From Pollenia angustigena (Eukaryota > Arthropoda > Insecta > Diptera > Polleniidae), in assembly GCA_930367215.1 (NCBI GenBank), contig OV884058.1:214252208-214316207 (forward strand): a stretch of DNA of 64,000 bases. The letters run 5' to 3'. The notes under the pieces are model-generated. The model did not search any database. It worked only from the letters and a program-made list of their open reading frames with translations, and was not told where the DNA came from. Shown piece after piece: positions 22,787 to 33,308 of this stretch (its first letter is position 1; each line of letters starts with the position of its first letter). Both the position numbers and the translations under genes were made by a program.

Positions 22787-23430
22787 GGCCCGTTTTCACA
22801 ACTTACCGATAGCTTAAGGTAGGAAGTTATTGACCGTATAAAAAGTGTTCCATTATTACAACTTTACTTTAACCTCCCAGGTAGGATGAGCCTTAACCCA
22901 ATAAAAAATTTTATCATTTTGCGAAGCACTAATGGTACATTTAAAAAAATAAGCGCACAATCATGCGCTACGCAATAAGACATACAGAAATGCAGTAAAG
23001 TAAGTGAAAGAATTCTCAACAACTTTTATAAAAAAAAAAAATAAAATTTCAAGTGCTACGGCATTCCCTTACTACGAAGCAGGTTTGTAAGGGAGAAAAC
23101 TAAAAAATAACTGTATCAAAACATTCAGTGTGTAAGGCTGATCGTTACATATAACAATTTTCATATGCGCTGAATAATGCGCTTCATGTGTCAAAAATGT
23201 ATTGCTTCAAAGTGGGAACTCGCCATATAAAATTCATGTCTTCCGTAAGCGCAATGGTAAGCGAAACGTTTATGTTTCTCCCTTACAAACCTGCTTCGTT
23301 GGAAGCTCCATTTTTTATTGGGAATTTACTTTATCGCTAACTGAAGGTTAAAGTAAAGTTTTAATAATAAAACCCCTTTTATAAGTATAAGTATATAAAG
23401 TCTACTTTTAGTAAGTTGTGAAAACGGGCC
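22787..23430. mobile_element. PIF/Harbinger-like MITE
   Basis: TIRs GGCCCGTTTTCACAACTTAC and its complement are perfect for 20 bases, flanked by TTA (22784-22786, 23431-23433). Inner inverted text TTACTTTAACCT/AGGTTAAAGTAAAG continues the symmetry. It contains the element at 22898-23322. Confidence 0.8.
22898..23322. mobile_element. CCCAATAAAAAAT MITE, copy 1
   Basis: Ends CCCAATAAAAAAT and ATTTTTTATTGGG are inverted. Internally GAAGCAGGTTTGTAAGGGAG is inverted relative to CTCCCTTACAAACCTGCTTC. A second copy at 46002-47885 is interrupted by a 1.49-kb ATACCC-family element. No transposase or clear duplication was found. Confidence 0.75.
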
Positions 23431-23479
23431 TTAATCTATGAAAAATATCGAAATAATTAAAAGTTACTACAAGAAGCTA

Positions 23480-23583
23480 TAAAAAAAATTTAGCTTTATT
23501 TTTTGGCTTTAAATTCCCTTCTTTAGCTTTTTTTAGCTCTATTTCAAAATTTTTTTAAATTTTTAAAAAATCTGGTCACTTTG
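23480..23583. repeat. TTTAGCTTTTT array
   Basis: TTTAGCTTT, TTTAGCTTTTTTTAGCTC and TGGCTTTAAA recur, followed by a possible element end ATCTGGTCACTTTG. It parallels 17390-17575. No matching left TIR was confirmed. Confidence 0.4.
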
Positions 23584-23814
23584 CAACGAACTATTAAAAT
23601 CGTACTTTTTCGACCCCAATAGTACTTAATCTTTTTTATATTTTTTTTCCAAATTTCCAAATTTATTGTGTTTACAATTTTTAATATACACATACTGCAG
23701 AAATAGAAAAGACGGATATAATTAAATTAAATTTAGCGCTTGAAAAACCTACTTCAAGATCATTCGGAGTAAAATAATAATGGAGTGGATCCCACGATTT
23801 CAAACTTCTGTTGA

Positions 23815-24000
23815 TTACTTATTGACGGGACAACCACTTGTTGAAGAATATTTCAAAATATTATCAAGTCGTTCCAAAATAATCTTGAAATGAGAGGAAG
23901 TCGTTTCTTCTACTAGAACTTTTGCAGAACTGGTTCCTATATCTTTTAAAAAATCGTCAGTATCAACAGAAAATGCACATTTATATGCATCCGCTGATAC
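23815..24000 (-). pseudogene. Unrecognised coding remnant
   Basis: The minus strand has a 61-codon frame, bounded by stops, with a balanced composition: VSADAYKCAFSVDTDDFLKD at its start, then residues rich in S, E, T and hydrophobics. After the stop, another frame gives KFEIVGSTPLLFYSE, suggesting a frameshift. The composition differs from AT-rich junk, but no family was recognised. Confidence 0.25.
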
Positions 24001-24630
24001 TTAATTTAGAATGTGTAAATTGAGATTTTGATGCCGTGTGGTAGAGAAAGAGAAGACGCCTCGTCGAGCAGTAGTGTATATTTTTGGTATTCCTCTCAAG
24101 CTGCAAATATTAAATATACACTCACAGTATTATTACAGTAACGAACTGTAGTTTATTTAAGAAATATTCCGTTCAGTCATTTTTAAATAAATAAACATTT
24201 AAAATTCCAAGCAAATTTATTTTTAACTGATTCTAACAGTTATTCAAAAAACTATTTGTACCAAACACTAAACTCCGCTTATATTCGTTGGACAGTAAAT
24301 AGGAGTTGCCATTTTATGTCAATTAACATAGTTTGAAAAATTTGAAAATACGGTGAACTCGCGAAAACGTGAATTAAATTTTACTAATTTTTCAATTTTG
24401 TTCACGTTTTCGATTATGAAAATTTTAGAAAAAGTTAAGGTCGAAATAATAACTTCAAACGAACAATTAAATATCAGATATTAAGATTAAGATTAAGACA
24501 AATATAAATTTTTCATTTATTTACTTTACAAAAATAAAATAAAATAATACCTTTTCATTTTCAGCCCATTTTAAGGTTTATTTAATGCTTCCACTGCTTC
24601 CTTGTGTTTTATTACGGTTTAACCACCCTT

Positions 24631-25608
24631 TAGGTGGTTAAATTTTAAGGACCGATGTTAATTTTAAATAAAACACAACTTATTTAGGAAATTAATGTTA
24701 TTTCTTTTTATTATAATAGTGTTGGTATGGTTCAATTATGAATGGAACAAAATATAAGCGAAATGGCGGCACTCCTCCATCTGATGATCCAAATTTTCGA
24801 AGACGCTGAGGCATAATTGAGGTTATATGCCGTTAATGTGCCCAATTATCTCATCCGTTAGCTCTTGAATTGTTGCTGGCGGTGTCAAATCAAAAGATAT
24901 TGGCGGCCAATTGACATCGCCACCACGTGAGATAACACGGCCATTGAATTTGTCGCGCAAAAGTGCCATTGTCCTGTTGAAGCCACATATCGTCCACATC
25001 CATATCTTCCGATTCGGGCCATAAAAAGTTTACAGTAACTGCCTGACTGGCCTCATTTTGGAAAAGATTCGGCCCGATGATGCCGCCAGCCCATAAACCG
25101 CACCAAACAGTCACTGTTTGTGAGGTGAAAATTTGCCTCATCACTGAAGATGATTTTCTTCGAAAATTTATCATCCACTGTTGCCATTTTTTGCCACAAT
25201 TCTGACCATTTGGAATGGTCAAGAGGCTTTAGCTCTTGAGTCAATTGCACTTTGTAAGCGTGTAATTGCAAGTCTTTATGCATAATGTTTATCAACGACG
25301 AGCGTGAAGCACGACGACGAGTTCAGCCACACTATCGCGAACAGCAGCAATATTTTCTGCAGTACGAGCTCTACAAGCATGCACTGGTGTTTTCACTTCT
25401 CCTACAGACCCGGTTTGCACGATTTTTCCGATTGTACGCACATTTGGACGATTTAATTTACCGAAAAAATCACAGAGTGAAGATATGCATTTTGATTTGA
25501 AAGCCCATTTTCATAATAAGCCTGAATAACTTTAACGCGTTGATCGATTGTGTATCTTTCCACTGTTCAAATTGAGTTAGTCTGAAATTGAGAAATGTCA
25601 AATGAATT
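24631..25608 (-). pseudogene. Mariner-like (DUF4817-type) transposase relic
   Basis: Minus-strand reading starts near 25560 with ERYTIDQRVKVIQAYYENG, the DUF4817 N-terminus, then a GKIV...ARTAENIAAVRDSV linker, LDHSKW, IIFSDEANFHL (first catalytic Asp), TVWCGLWAGGIIGPNLFQNE, DMDVDDMWLQQDNG (second Asp), NWPPISFDLTPP (third Asp) and ATIQELTDEIIGHI. Several frameshifts and deletions break it. The left TIR resembles AGGTGGTT...CGATGTTAAT; the other TIR is missing. It inserted into the pogo-like element. Confidence 0.8.
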
Positions 25609-25737
25609 GCAGGTGTGGTTCACATTCAACATCGTTGATATTGCAACTTGATACTTTTTAGCTAAGCCTTTCTGTAATAGGTGAACAATATCTGCCTTGT
25701 CTTTCGGACTTAAAACTTTTGGCTTTTTAGATAACAT
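25586..25737 (-). pseudogene. CENP-B/pogo-type HTH N-terminus
   Basis: From an ATG at 25737, the minus strand encodes MLSKKPKVLSPKDKADIVHL then LQKG and KYQVAISTMLN, matching the first helix-turn-helix of CENP-B/pogo transposases. The frame then runs into the mariner-like relic. Its position inside CAGT-ended TIRs supports the pogo assignment. About 50 codons remain of an expected several hundred. Confidence 0.55.
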
Positions 25738-25823
25738 TTTTATTAAATATTAGCACTCAGAATTCAAATTTGTAACAAGATAATAAAATTTTATATTTAA
25801 TTCTTAAACTGACAGGTTGTGAG

Positions 25824-26310
25824 TGTATTAGGGATATAACTTTTTAACAATTTTTTAAAATATCAAAATTGGCATAGTACAGTCCGATAGAGCATAAACA
25901 ACTATAAGGGAACGTATATTAATTTTTTCACTAAGGTCAAAAAAGTTCACGCACCAACCGCGACGAAGTTTTGAAAGTTTTTAATCTTCTTTTTGGTTTA
26001 AAAAAATTAATAATATGTATATTTAAAACAAAAAATAGCTCAAGTATGAAATTTCATTAATATTTAGAGATGGTAAGAGATTTTTCCGCAAACCAAAACG
26101 TATCTTTAACCTTTTTTAACGAAAAAAATTAAAAATGAATAAAAAACACCGTATAAAATTATGGATATTCAATATTGCATTGGTTTAGAAAAACCAATTG
26201 GTGCGTGAACTTTTTTGAGAAAAATTACAAAAGATTATGATTTTCGTGGTTACTAGGACATGGTTGAACTCATGGTACTATGCCAAAAAATTGGCTATAC
26301 CCCTAGTGTC
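25824..26310. mobile_element. MITE with TGTACATTAGGG ends, copy 2
   Basis: This is the reverse-orientation relative of 6062-6526, with ends TGTATTAGGG and CCCCTAGTGTCT. Divergence from copy 1 is visible throughout, so neither is very young. It lies inside the pogo-like element. Confidence 0.75.
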
Positions 26311-26711
26311 TATATAACAAATGTCATGGCGCAACTAAATCCCCTGTAGGAAACCTGGGTGTAAGTGCCTCCAAGTCACCAGTTTTGTCGATTGTTTTAG
26401 TGACATCGTTAACGCAGTGTTTAACCTACACTACGCTACATATGCCTTTAATACAAACAAATTCGTACCGTATTCGTACCAAAAGTGTAGACTAGATTTA
26501 CTAAAATGTACTAGTAATTCTCTGGTTGCAATGTCTACATATGATTCCAAAGGAACTACCTAGTCAATAGTAGCAACGTTAGAAGTAGATTTTCAATGGC
26601 ACGCACATGTTAAATGTCTAAAGTAAATAACATTGTCTGGGGTATAACAAGTCACTAACACTGGAGTAAATTCAAAAAATAAAACAAACAAAAACTGAGA
26701 AAACTTTGTTT

Positions 26712-26790
26712 ACGTTTTAGAGCTTTCAGACTTTGTTCACGCTTTAGAGCTTTCAGACTTTGTTCACGTTTAAGAGTAGTCAATGTAAAA
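26712..26790. repeat. 27-base tandem repeat
   Basis: TTTAGAGCTTTCAGACTTTG followed by TTCACG repeats about 2.6 times. It falls in the right subterminal zone of the pogo-like element, where TTCACG recurs, and may be an amplified binding site. Confidence 0.8.
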
Positions 26791-26857
26791 ATTAATGTGT
26801 TCACGTTTTCGAGTCGTTGGTGTGTTCGAGTGTTCACGTTTTCGCGAGTTCACTGTA

Positions 26858-27782
26858 GTACCAAATAAGTCACGGGGATACCAGCGTACTTTTTTGTTTT
26901 GTTTGTACCAAAAAAAGTACAGTTGTACCAACTTTATCAACCCTGATACACATATATTACTTTCACCTTTGTTGTGCTGTATTTCCCCCTTTGTTTTACA
27001 GAAGAACTCACAATTATAAGACACCAGCAGCATGTCCTATTGGGCTTCGTAATCTACTTTGAAAATGTGATGTATTTAACTAGATACTTTTAAAAAATAT
27101 AATTTATTTTTTTTTTTTTTTAAACATGAAAATAATGTATATTTTTATTCTTGTAGTGTTGTTGTTGTTTCCACACAAAACAAGCAAATCGTTTTTACGT
27201 ACTTTTGAAGTGTTTTTTTTTGTTGTTTATACAACAAACTTTAAAAAAAACACAAGCGTATGTTAACATAAAGAACATAATGGTTTTTGAAAATAATCCT
27301 ATTTTGGATTGTTTCAAGTACTTTATGTTCTTAATTGTACTTGAATTTTTGAGTACGGTTAGTACTAAAAGTAAGTGCAAGAAATTTTAATTTTGCCAGT
27401 TTTTTCTTCCTGTGTATGGGCTTTACCGATTATAACTTTTGTTTTTTTTTTTTACTTGCTTTTTTCCGAAATAAAAATAATTTTAAATTCTTGCTTTTTT
27501 TTGTTTGTTTTTAATTAAACTATTTTTGTTGTTTGGGGAAAGTTTTTACCGCATATTTAATGCGCATAAAACACTTTTTTACAGCATTTTTCCGATTTCC
27601 CTTGCTATGACCTTCCAAACTTTAAGTTGGAGTTGTTTTTTAATTCTGTTAATTAAAGTTAAAATTACTTAATTTAAAAAATGATACTTTGAATATAAAT
27701 CTGCCATTTTATGTGGTGTGTGTCCTAAGGCTAAACGTACAAATTTATAATTTGTTTGAAACATTTACTGCCTTATTTATAA
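26858..27782. other. AT-rich intergenic DNA
   Basis: Short inverted text GTACCAAAAAAAGTAC and AACATAAAGAACATAATGG was seen; mirrored frames on both strands (27195-27390) are low complexity. Nothing else was recognised. Confidence 0.4.
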
Positions 27783-28302
27783 ACAAGTAAGAGTGATATG
27801 TTCGGCTATGCCGAATCTTATATACCCTTCTCCATGATGAGATAAGAACAAAAAGTTATATACATAAATAACGTTCTTTCGATTGGTATAAATAAATATT
27901 AATTGAGCCACGCCAACTTTTCATTTCGTCCTGCCGAAGAATATAAAAAAACGAAAAATTTATATATGTACCTAAGCCCGTTTCCTCTTTTGCCAAAGTT
28001 GATGTTTGAAATACGTTTTATAATCATAAAATCGTTTTTTAGAACATAAAAAAATTAAATAGAAAAAATTAAAAAACTTCTTTTTGGGATTCGAACTGGC
28101 AATATCATCAGTCTCAGGAGAGAACTTAACAACTCTGCTACGAATGCTTTTACTAAAGAAGCGTTAAATTAAAATATATTAAGTCTATGAGCTTGTTTCT
28201 TTATTTGAGCGCCATATCATATACATGCATTAATGTGTATGTGTATGCGTAAAATCAAACACATTACAAATAAAATCCTCCACTTGTAGTGAAGGGCATA
28301 AA
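27783..28302 (+). mobile_element. ATACCC-family element, copy A
   Basis: It starts ACAAGTAAGAGTGATATGTTCGGCTATGCCGAATC (a TTCGGC...GCCGAA hairpin) then ATATACCCTTCTCC, and ends GTGAAGGGCATAA. Copies B (29763-30778) and C (46114-47603) share these ends. The layout resembles a widespread dipteran dispersed repeat whose class I cannot confirm; a Helitron/Helentron-type or TIR element are options. It carries a tRNA-like block on the minus strand. Confidence 0.7.
28086..28150 (-). mobile_element. tRNA-like block within ATACCC element
   Basis: On the minus strand GTAGCAGAGTTGTTAAG resembles an A-box/D-arm and AGTTCGAATCC (28087-28097) differs from the B-box consensus by one base. No full cloverleaf folds. 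It may be an embedded SINE or a captured tRNA fragment. Confidence 0.45.
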
Positions 28303-28320
28303 AAACAACAACAAAAAACC

Positions 28321-28434
28321 ACATTACCAACACTGTATTACCATAGCCACTGTTTGACCGTAACAACCAAAATTGAATTGGTTTGTATGGTATGTTTATG
28401 TCGTTTTGGTAATGCAGTGTTGGTATGGTAATGT
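28321..28434. mobile_element. Small hairpin MITE
   Basis: ACATTACCAACACTGTATTACCA at the left is inverted at 28407-28434 with a small insertion (TGGTAATGCAGTGTTGGTATGGTAATGT). The loop is about 60 bases. No target duplication was confirmed. Confidence 0.6.
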
Positions 28435-28600
28435 CACGTCTAATTGGACCCTAAAAGGAAAAAATATGATGCAGTCGTGGTTTTTTACTCATATCTCAGC
28501 CATTTGTGGACCGATCTTGCTGAATTTCAATAGCAAACAATTCCGGACCATATGGGCATTTCCGCCAAAAGGTCCACCGTGACCAAAAATTTAAAAGTTA
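28435..28600 (+). repeat. Fragment shared with ATACCC copy B
   Basis: CTCATATCTCAGCCATTTGT, GACCGATCTTGCTGAATTTC and AACAATTCCGGACCATATG recur at 30500-30565 inside copy B. This is a detached piece of the same family. Confidence 0.65.
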
Positions 28601-29264
28601 TTAAAAGCTGATTATTTTTCGATATTGTTATAGAGAAACATTTAGATTTTACTAGTTTTATAAATTTACTCATAAATTTGTTTACTTAGATGAACAATCA
28701 GACTGCAAAGTTGCGCAAACGTAATTTCTTATTTTTGAGAATGTTTTATTGTATGTTTTCTTTAATATTTATCTTTCTTAAAAAAGGTGATATTTGATAA
28801 AAATTATTCCAAAAAAATTTTCTTACATGGTCTGTAATCTAAGGAAGAGTTCAAAGAGAAATATGTTATTCGGATCAATGGTAAATTTTTATTTTATTTT
28901 GATCATTATTCATTATTAAAAAAAAGAAAATACAGAAGATTTTGGAATCAAACCAAAAACATTTTAATGTTACATTGCTACGTAAAATTCTGAAAGTAGT
29001 TTGACTAAAAAATTGTGCCAGGTTTCGCTGAATTACGCCTTTTTATACATGGCCACAAAAACTACTTCTATTTTTTTCACGTTCGAACCGCTACTTTTTT
29101 TTGCCATTATCTTTGACCTAGAATCACGCCCTTCATAAACTTTAGCATAGATAACAGTGCTTTCTTAGTGCTTTAATTTAAGGGTTAAAAGAACGTATAA
29201 ATATTTGTTGTTTAAAATCTTATTGCATTTTTGATGCGTACGACTGTCACGTTCAACACTATGC
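28601..29264. other. AT-rich intergenic DNA
   Basis: No gene, TIR or tandem array was recognised. Confidence 0.4.
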
Positions 29265-29713
29265 AATTACCCATATGTGGTTTCAACAGGATAGTGCCAC
29301 CTGCCACACAGCCAACGAAACAATGGCTCTTTTGCGCGAGAAATTCAATGGTCGTGTTATCTTACATCGTGACGATGTTAATTGGCCGCCACGTGATTTG
29401 ACAGCGTCGGAATTATTACTTTCTTTTAAAAGAAAAAGTGTACGTAAATAAGCCAAGAACAATTCTTGAGCTAAATAATGAGATAATTCGGAACATTAGC
29501 GACATTGAACCTCAATTATGTCTCAGAGTTATAGAAAATATGGAATATCGGATAGAGGAATGCCACCGAACCCGTGCCGAGCAGTTGGCCTATATTAAGT
29601 TCACAAATAATTGTCATAGATCCTTCTATCAAAATAAAAGTATTAAGTTAATACTCTGAAAACGGTTTGTTTCGTTTGCAATTAACATCGTGAGCTATGG
29701 TTTGACCGCCTTA
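29265..29713 (+). pseudogene. Mariner-like transposase relic, 3' half
   Basis: Plus-strand reading gives HMWFQQDSATCHTANETMAL (second catalytic Asp kept), then HRDDVNWPPRDLTASELLLSF (third box), a frameshift, and VYVNKPRTILELNNEIIRNI and LCLRVIENMEYRIEECH. The right TIR, CAATTAACATCGTG...ACCGCCTTAA, matches the right end of the 61108-61841 element. The 5' half and left TIR are gone. Confidence 0.75.
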
Positions 29714-29762
29714 ATAATGACTTTTGTACACGCATTTTCTCAAGTATACTAATTTAAAAAAA

Positions 29763-30778
29763 ACAAGTAAGAGTGCTTTATTCGGCTGTGCCGAATCTTA
29801 TATACCCTTCACCACTGTACGAGCAGAATACAGAGCACCTAGACAAACAAAAAAATTCCAAGTTTCTATTTGTTAAAATTATTTCGTTAAATAGATGAAA
29901 TAATAAAAAAGGGTGATAACAAAAATCATATTGGGCATTATGCTAGTATATGTATTTGAATACAATTGAAAGGTGGGGGGGGGGGGGTGGCAGAGGGACA
30001 TCACATCTCCTTATAAGGACCCGGAATATATTTACTTTATAGGGTCTTAGATCAATATTGTAGAAATTACAAACGGAATGACAAACTTATATATACCCTT
30101 TTCCACCTGATTATTTTTGATTATATCTCAGCCATTTTTTAACCGATTTGACAGATTTATATACCGACATGTTTAAGAAAAAATTTGCCAGTTAGTTGGG
30201 CTATAAATCTTGGACTCTGGAAGATCTATGGTTCCCGAAAGTGGGTATTATTAAAAAAAAAAATTATTATTTTGGCCTTAACTTTTTCGTATCTGAACAG
30301 TCCAAAAAAATCAGGTTTTTATAAAATTTTTGATATTTTTTGTACGGGAGATACCACGCCCACTTCTCCGATCCCGCCCACATCTTGTGGGATGCTGTGT
30401 ATTGATAACATAAATGTGTGTACCTAAAATGTGTGTAATAAAAATACCACAACAACAAGGGATTTTTGGAAAAAATTAGAGGTAGTCGTGGTTTTTTGCT
30501 CACATCTCAGCCATTTGTGAAACGATCTATCTGAATTTCAATAGTAAACAATTCCGGACCATATGTGACATAAATGTATAATAACCTGGCCCCCATCATA
30601 TATGGGGTCTTCGGAAAATCCATTTCAACAGACATACGGACATGTTTAAATCAAGTTCTCTCATAAGGACCCAGAATATACATATATACTTTATAGGGTC
30701 TTAGATCAATATTGTAGAAATTACAAACGGAATGACAAACTTATATATACCCTTTTCCACCTGAGGTGAAGGGTATAA
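29763..30778 (+). mobile_element. ATACCC-family element, copy B
   Basis: The start ACAAGTAAGAGTGCTTTATTCGGC with hairpin GCCGAAT and ATACCCTTCACC, and the end GGTGAAGGGTATAA, define it. A segment starting AAGGACCC and ending CCCTTTTCCACCTGA occurs twice (about 30015-30112 and 30657-30758), an internal duplication. A run of 13 G lies at 29975-29987. It has no coding capacity. Confidence 0.75.
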
Positions 30779-30837
30779 CAATTGTGATATTCATGTAATA
30801 ATTGTATATATGTACATAATTGTTAATGTTTATACTT

Positions 30838-31064
30838 TTTAGCAAAACGGTACGTTGAAGTAAAAAGAGCCTTTTAATAAAAAAAGGATATTTTTAGTAA
30901 AAAGAGTAATAAGGTTATTTTAGTTAAAAGGGACTTTTCAGTAAAAAGGTACTTTTTAGTCAAATGATATATACTTTTTATTAAAAACACATTTTTTAGG
31001 AATAGGATAACTGTTAGTAAAAAGTCTTTTTTTTTAAGGCAGAAAAAAGTAGAAAAATTGTACT
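30838..31064. repeat. GTAAAAAGG/ACTTTTTAGT motif array
   Basis: AGTAAAAAGxG, TACTTTTTAGT and close variants recur about ten times. A comparable patch resumes at 33313-33375 beyond the 31069-33308 element, as if that element split a larger one whose TIRs were not found. Confidence 0.5.
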
Positions 31065-31364
31065 TTATCCCTTAAATGCGCAACGTCTTGTATCTTAATG
31101 AAAAAAATATATTGAACGTAAATAAGAAAAAAATTAAAAACTGCGTTTTTATTTTGTCAATTTTTTGTTTTGTTGTAGTTTTATTAAGGAAAAACTGGTT
31201 GTATCTTAAGAGATACACTGCGCATTCCACACACAAAGAAAAACGCATAAACAATGAAAGGATTTTTTAAGTGCAGTTTATTTTTAATATGAATAAAATG
31301 AAAAATTACCGTGATTGTATTAAATATAATTCGAATTCATTTAGTTAAATTTAAATTAACAAAA

Positions 31365-31610
31365 GTAGGACCACGAGGGGAATTAGGGGGCAATTTCTGC
31401 CTCTCCGAAACTATCCAACAGAATTTAATCAAATTTAAAACATAGATAGATCCCTACTTATATGTATACATTTTGTAAGAAATAGGATCACGAGGGAGGT
31501 AGGGGGAAATATCTGCCTCTACAAAACTATCTAACAGATTCGAATGAAATTTAAATCAAATAGATCCCTATTTATGAATGTTTTACAAAATGGGACTACA
31601 AGAAGGGGGA
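31365..31610 (+). repeat. 128-base satellite, dispersed units
   Basis: TAGGACCACGAGGGG and TAGGATCACGAGGG starts, TCTCCGAAACTATCCAACAGA and ATAGATAGATCCCTA match the units at 18838-20400. Their presence inside the 31069-33308 element suggests capture or transposon-mediated spread. Confidence 0.8.
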
Positions 31611-31852
31611 ACGTAGTAGCAGACGCCGGGTATCCACTAGTTCTAAATACATCTAATATCTTAAAGATTATAATAATGCCACTGACCTATCATTATTATT
31701 TGACTAAAAGTCTCTCGAGTTATGTAGGTTGAAATATCTCATACTATGTAAAATACCAATTATCTTTCGCAATTCTAAAACATTGAAGGAAAATTTTTCA
31801 TAGCAAATCGCAAAGTTTCCTCAATTATATAATTTTCCAATCTCTCAGGTAT

Positions 31853-32260
31853 TTAGTAACGACAAGCCTGATACGGAGTAACTAATGATTTGATATCATC
31901 AGGCAGAGAGCTATCGCCCTTTAACTCTACTTCCTGACTGACGAATTGCATATTACCCTGTTTTTTTAGATATTTTTTTTCAATTGCAGAAGCTTTTGGA
32001 TCGAGGAAAACATTTTGAAATTTTGAGGAAAGTAAATCAAATGACTTTGGACTTGATGGATAGTCCTGTGAGTGATTTGAGCACTGATTAGCTGCCGACT
32101 CTTGTAAGCTCGCAGTTGAGGAACTGGATGCAGTAGGATTTGATAAAAAACTATTTCTGGAAACGCGGGATAGGACGAAGGTATCCGTTCTCAAATTTGA
32201 GGTACAAAATTGTACGTGGCCAGGATACAGGGAGTACTAGCCTTAGCAGGTACTTAGCGT
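31853..32260 (-). pseudogene. Unrecognised coding remnant
   Basis: A minus-strand frame of at least 113 codons (with no ATG at its start, opening after a stop near 32230) begins YPGHVQFCTSNLRTDTFVLS, has a Ser/Ala/Thr-rich middle with PTASSSSTASLQESAANQ, then KFQNVFLDPKASAIEKKYLK, and ends TPYQACRY. The mixed composition is unlike neighbouring frames. It lies inside a piggyBac-like element, but no transposase motif was recognised. Confidence 0.35.
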
Positions 32261-32559
32261 GCAGATACAGGAAAATGTATTGGGCTTGAGAACAGATTAT
32301 CATCATTCATAAATGCAATAAACGAGTCGTGAACTGAGTCTAACGATATTTTCCGATCCTTTCATTATAAATCAGGACAACATTTTAATTTTTAGAAGAA
32401 ACTATGTTTGGAATTTAAATTTCATCGTCACTATTTTTATCAGTGCAGTCATAAGGAAATTCTGCGCTGTTTCAAGAAATTTAACATATTTTATCATTTG
32501 TCATTTTGGATCTACCAATACGTCTGAACGCATTCATATTCATATCGTTACCTAAAACG

Positions 32560-32745
32560 CATAAGGCCCTAACTAACCATAAATTTAAGATCGACTTTTT
32601 CATTGATTCTGATGTATTGCATCAACACAAATGTCTACAAAACATTTTAGTATCTTTCGACCAAAATTTGCAATTGTATTGGCAAAAAACAAAAGGCCCT
32701 AATTATAAAAGATTTTATGGTAAACACTAAAAGGCCCTAACTAAG
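32560..32745. repeat. AAGGCCCTAACTAA motif, three copies
   Basis: AAGGCCCTAACTAA, AAGGCCCTAATTAT and AAGGCCCTAACTAA occur near 32563, 32693 and 32729. They are direct copies on one strand. The CCCTAA resemblance to telomere units is superficial. Confidence 0.45.
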
Positions 32746-33308
32746 AGTTTCCATAATGTGCAACATTGTCAATTGTCAAAGCAACTGGTAGGTTTTACAA
32801 GAAAAATAGAAGATAAAGTAGCGAGCGAAAAGAACTTATGTCAAATGACTAAACAAGAAGAACACACAATACAAACAGTCTACATAAAACAATAACAGCC
32901 AACATTCCTAATTTGTGTGGAATGCGCAATGTGTCTTTTAAGATACAACCACTATATACGATTTTTTGACGAAAGTATAAATCAGACCGCATTGAAAATT
33001 TCTGTATGGCTTAAGAACATTATTTTAATCACCATATATTTTTCTGGAGTAAATTCGTGAAAACATAATGCAAATAAAATTGGGTAAAACTTAGCTTCAT
33101 TTATAAAAGTACGAATTTTGAAATTTTGAATCTACGGCTCTGTATTTTTCAGAAACGATCAATTTTTGATAAAAAAAATTAATCCAGCATAAAAGAAAAA
33201 AGTGTTGTTAGTGGTAATCAGCAAAATTTTTTTAGTTTTTTTAATAATTGTGCAAATAGCAGCAGTTTTATTGGTTGTATCTTTAAAGATACAATGCGCA
33301 TTTAAGGG

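Larger units (their letters stand above)
24351..26855 (-). mobile_element. Pogo-like transposon, decayed and compound
   Basis: TIRs CGGTGAACTCGCGAAAACGT and CAGTGAACTCGCGAAAACGT (right end, complement) run 23 bases with one mismatch and are flanked by TA. CAGT ends with TA duplication fit pogo/Tigger. A CENP-B-type HTH start lies at 25586-25737. TTCACGTTTTCG recurs near both ends. It contains a mariner-like relic (24631-25608) and a MITE (25824-26310). Confidence 0.75.
31069..33308. mobile_element. piggyBac-like TIR element, non-autonomous or decayed
   Basis: The ends are CCCTTAAATGCGCA and TGCGCATTTAAGGG. The right flank is TTAA and the left TTAT. Inner inverted copies of GGTTGTATCTT(A)AGATAC...TGCGCATT lie at 31198-31228 and 32917-32950, giving the asymmetric outer/inner repeat layout known in piggyBac elements. 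CCC ends also fit. It contains satellite units (31365-31610) and an unknown coding remnant. Confidence 0.5.

Noticed and set aside
16984..23583. One large element bounded by the two TTTAGC arrays
   Set aside because: The possible ends GTGACCATTAG and CAAAGTGACCAG align only partly, and several independent elements lie between.
32560..32745. Telomere-like CCCTAA repeats
   Set aside because: Only three scattered copies with unrelated flanks; not a tandem TTAGG array.
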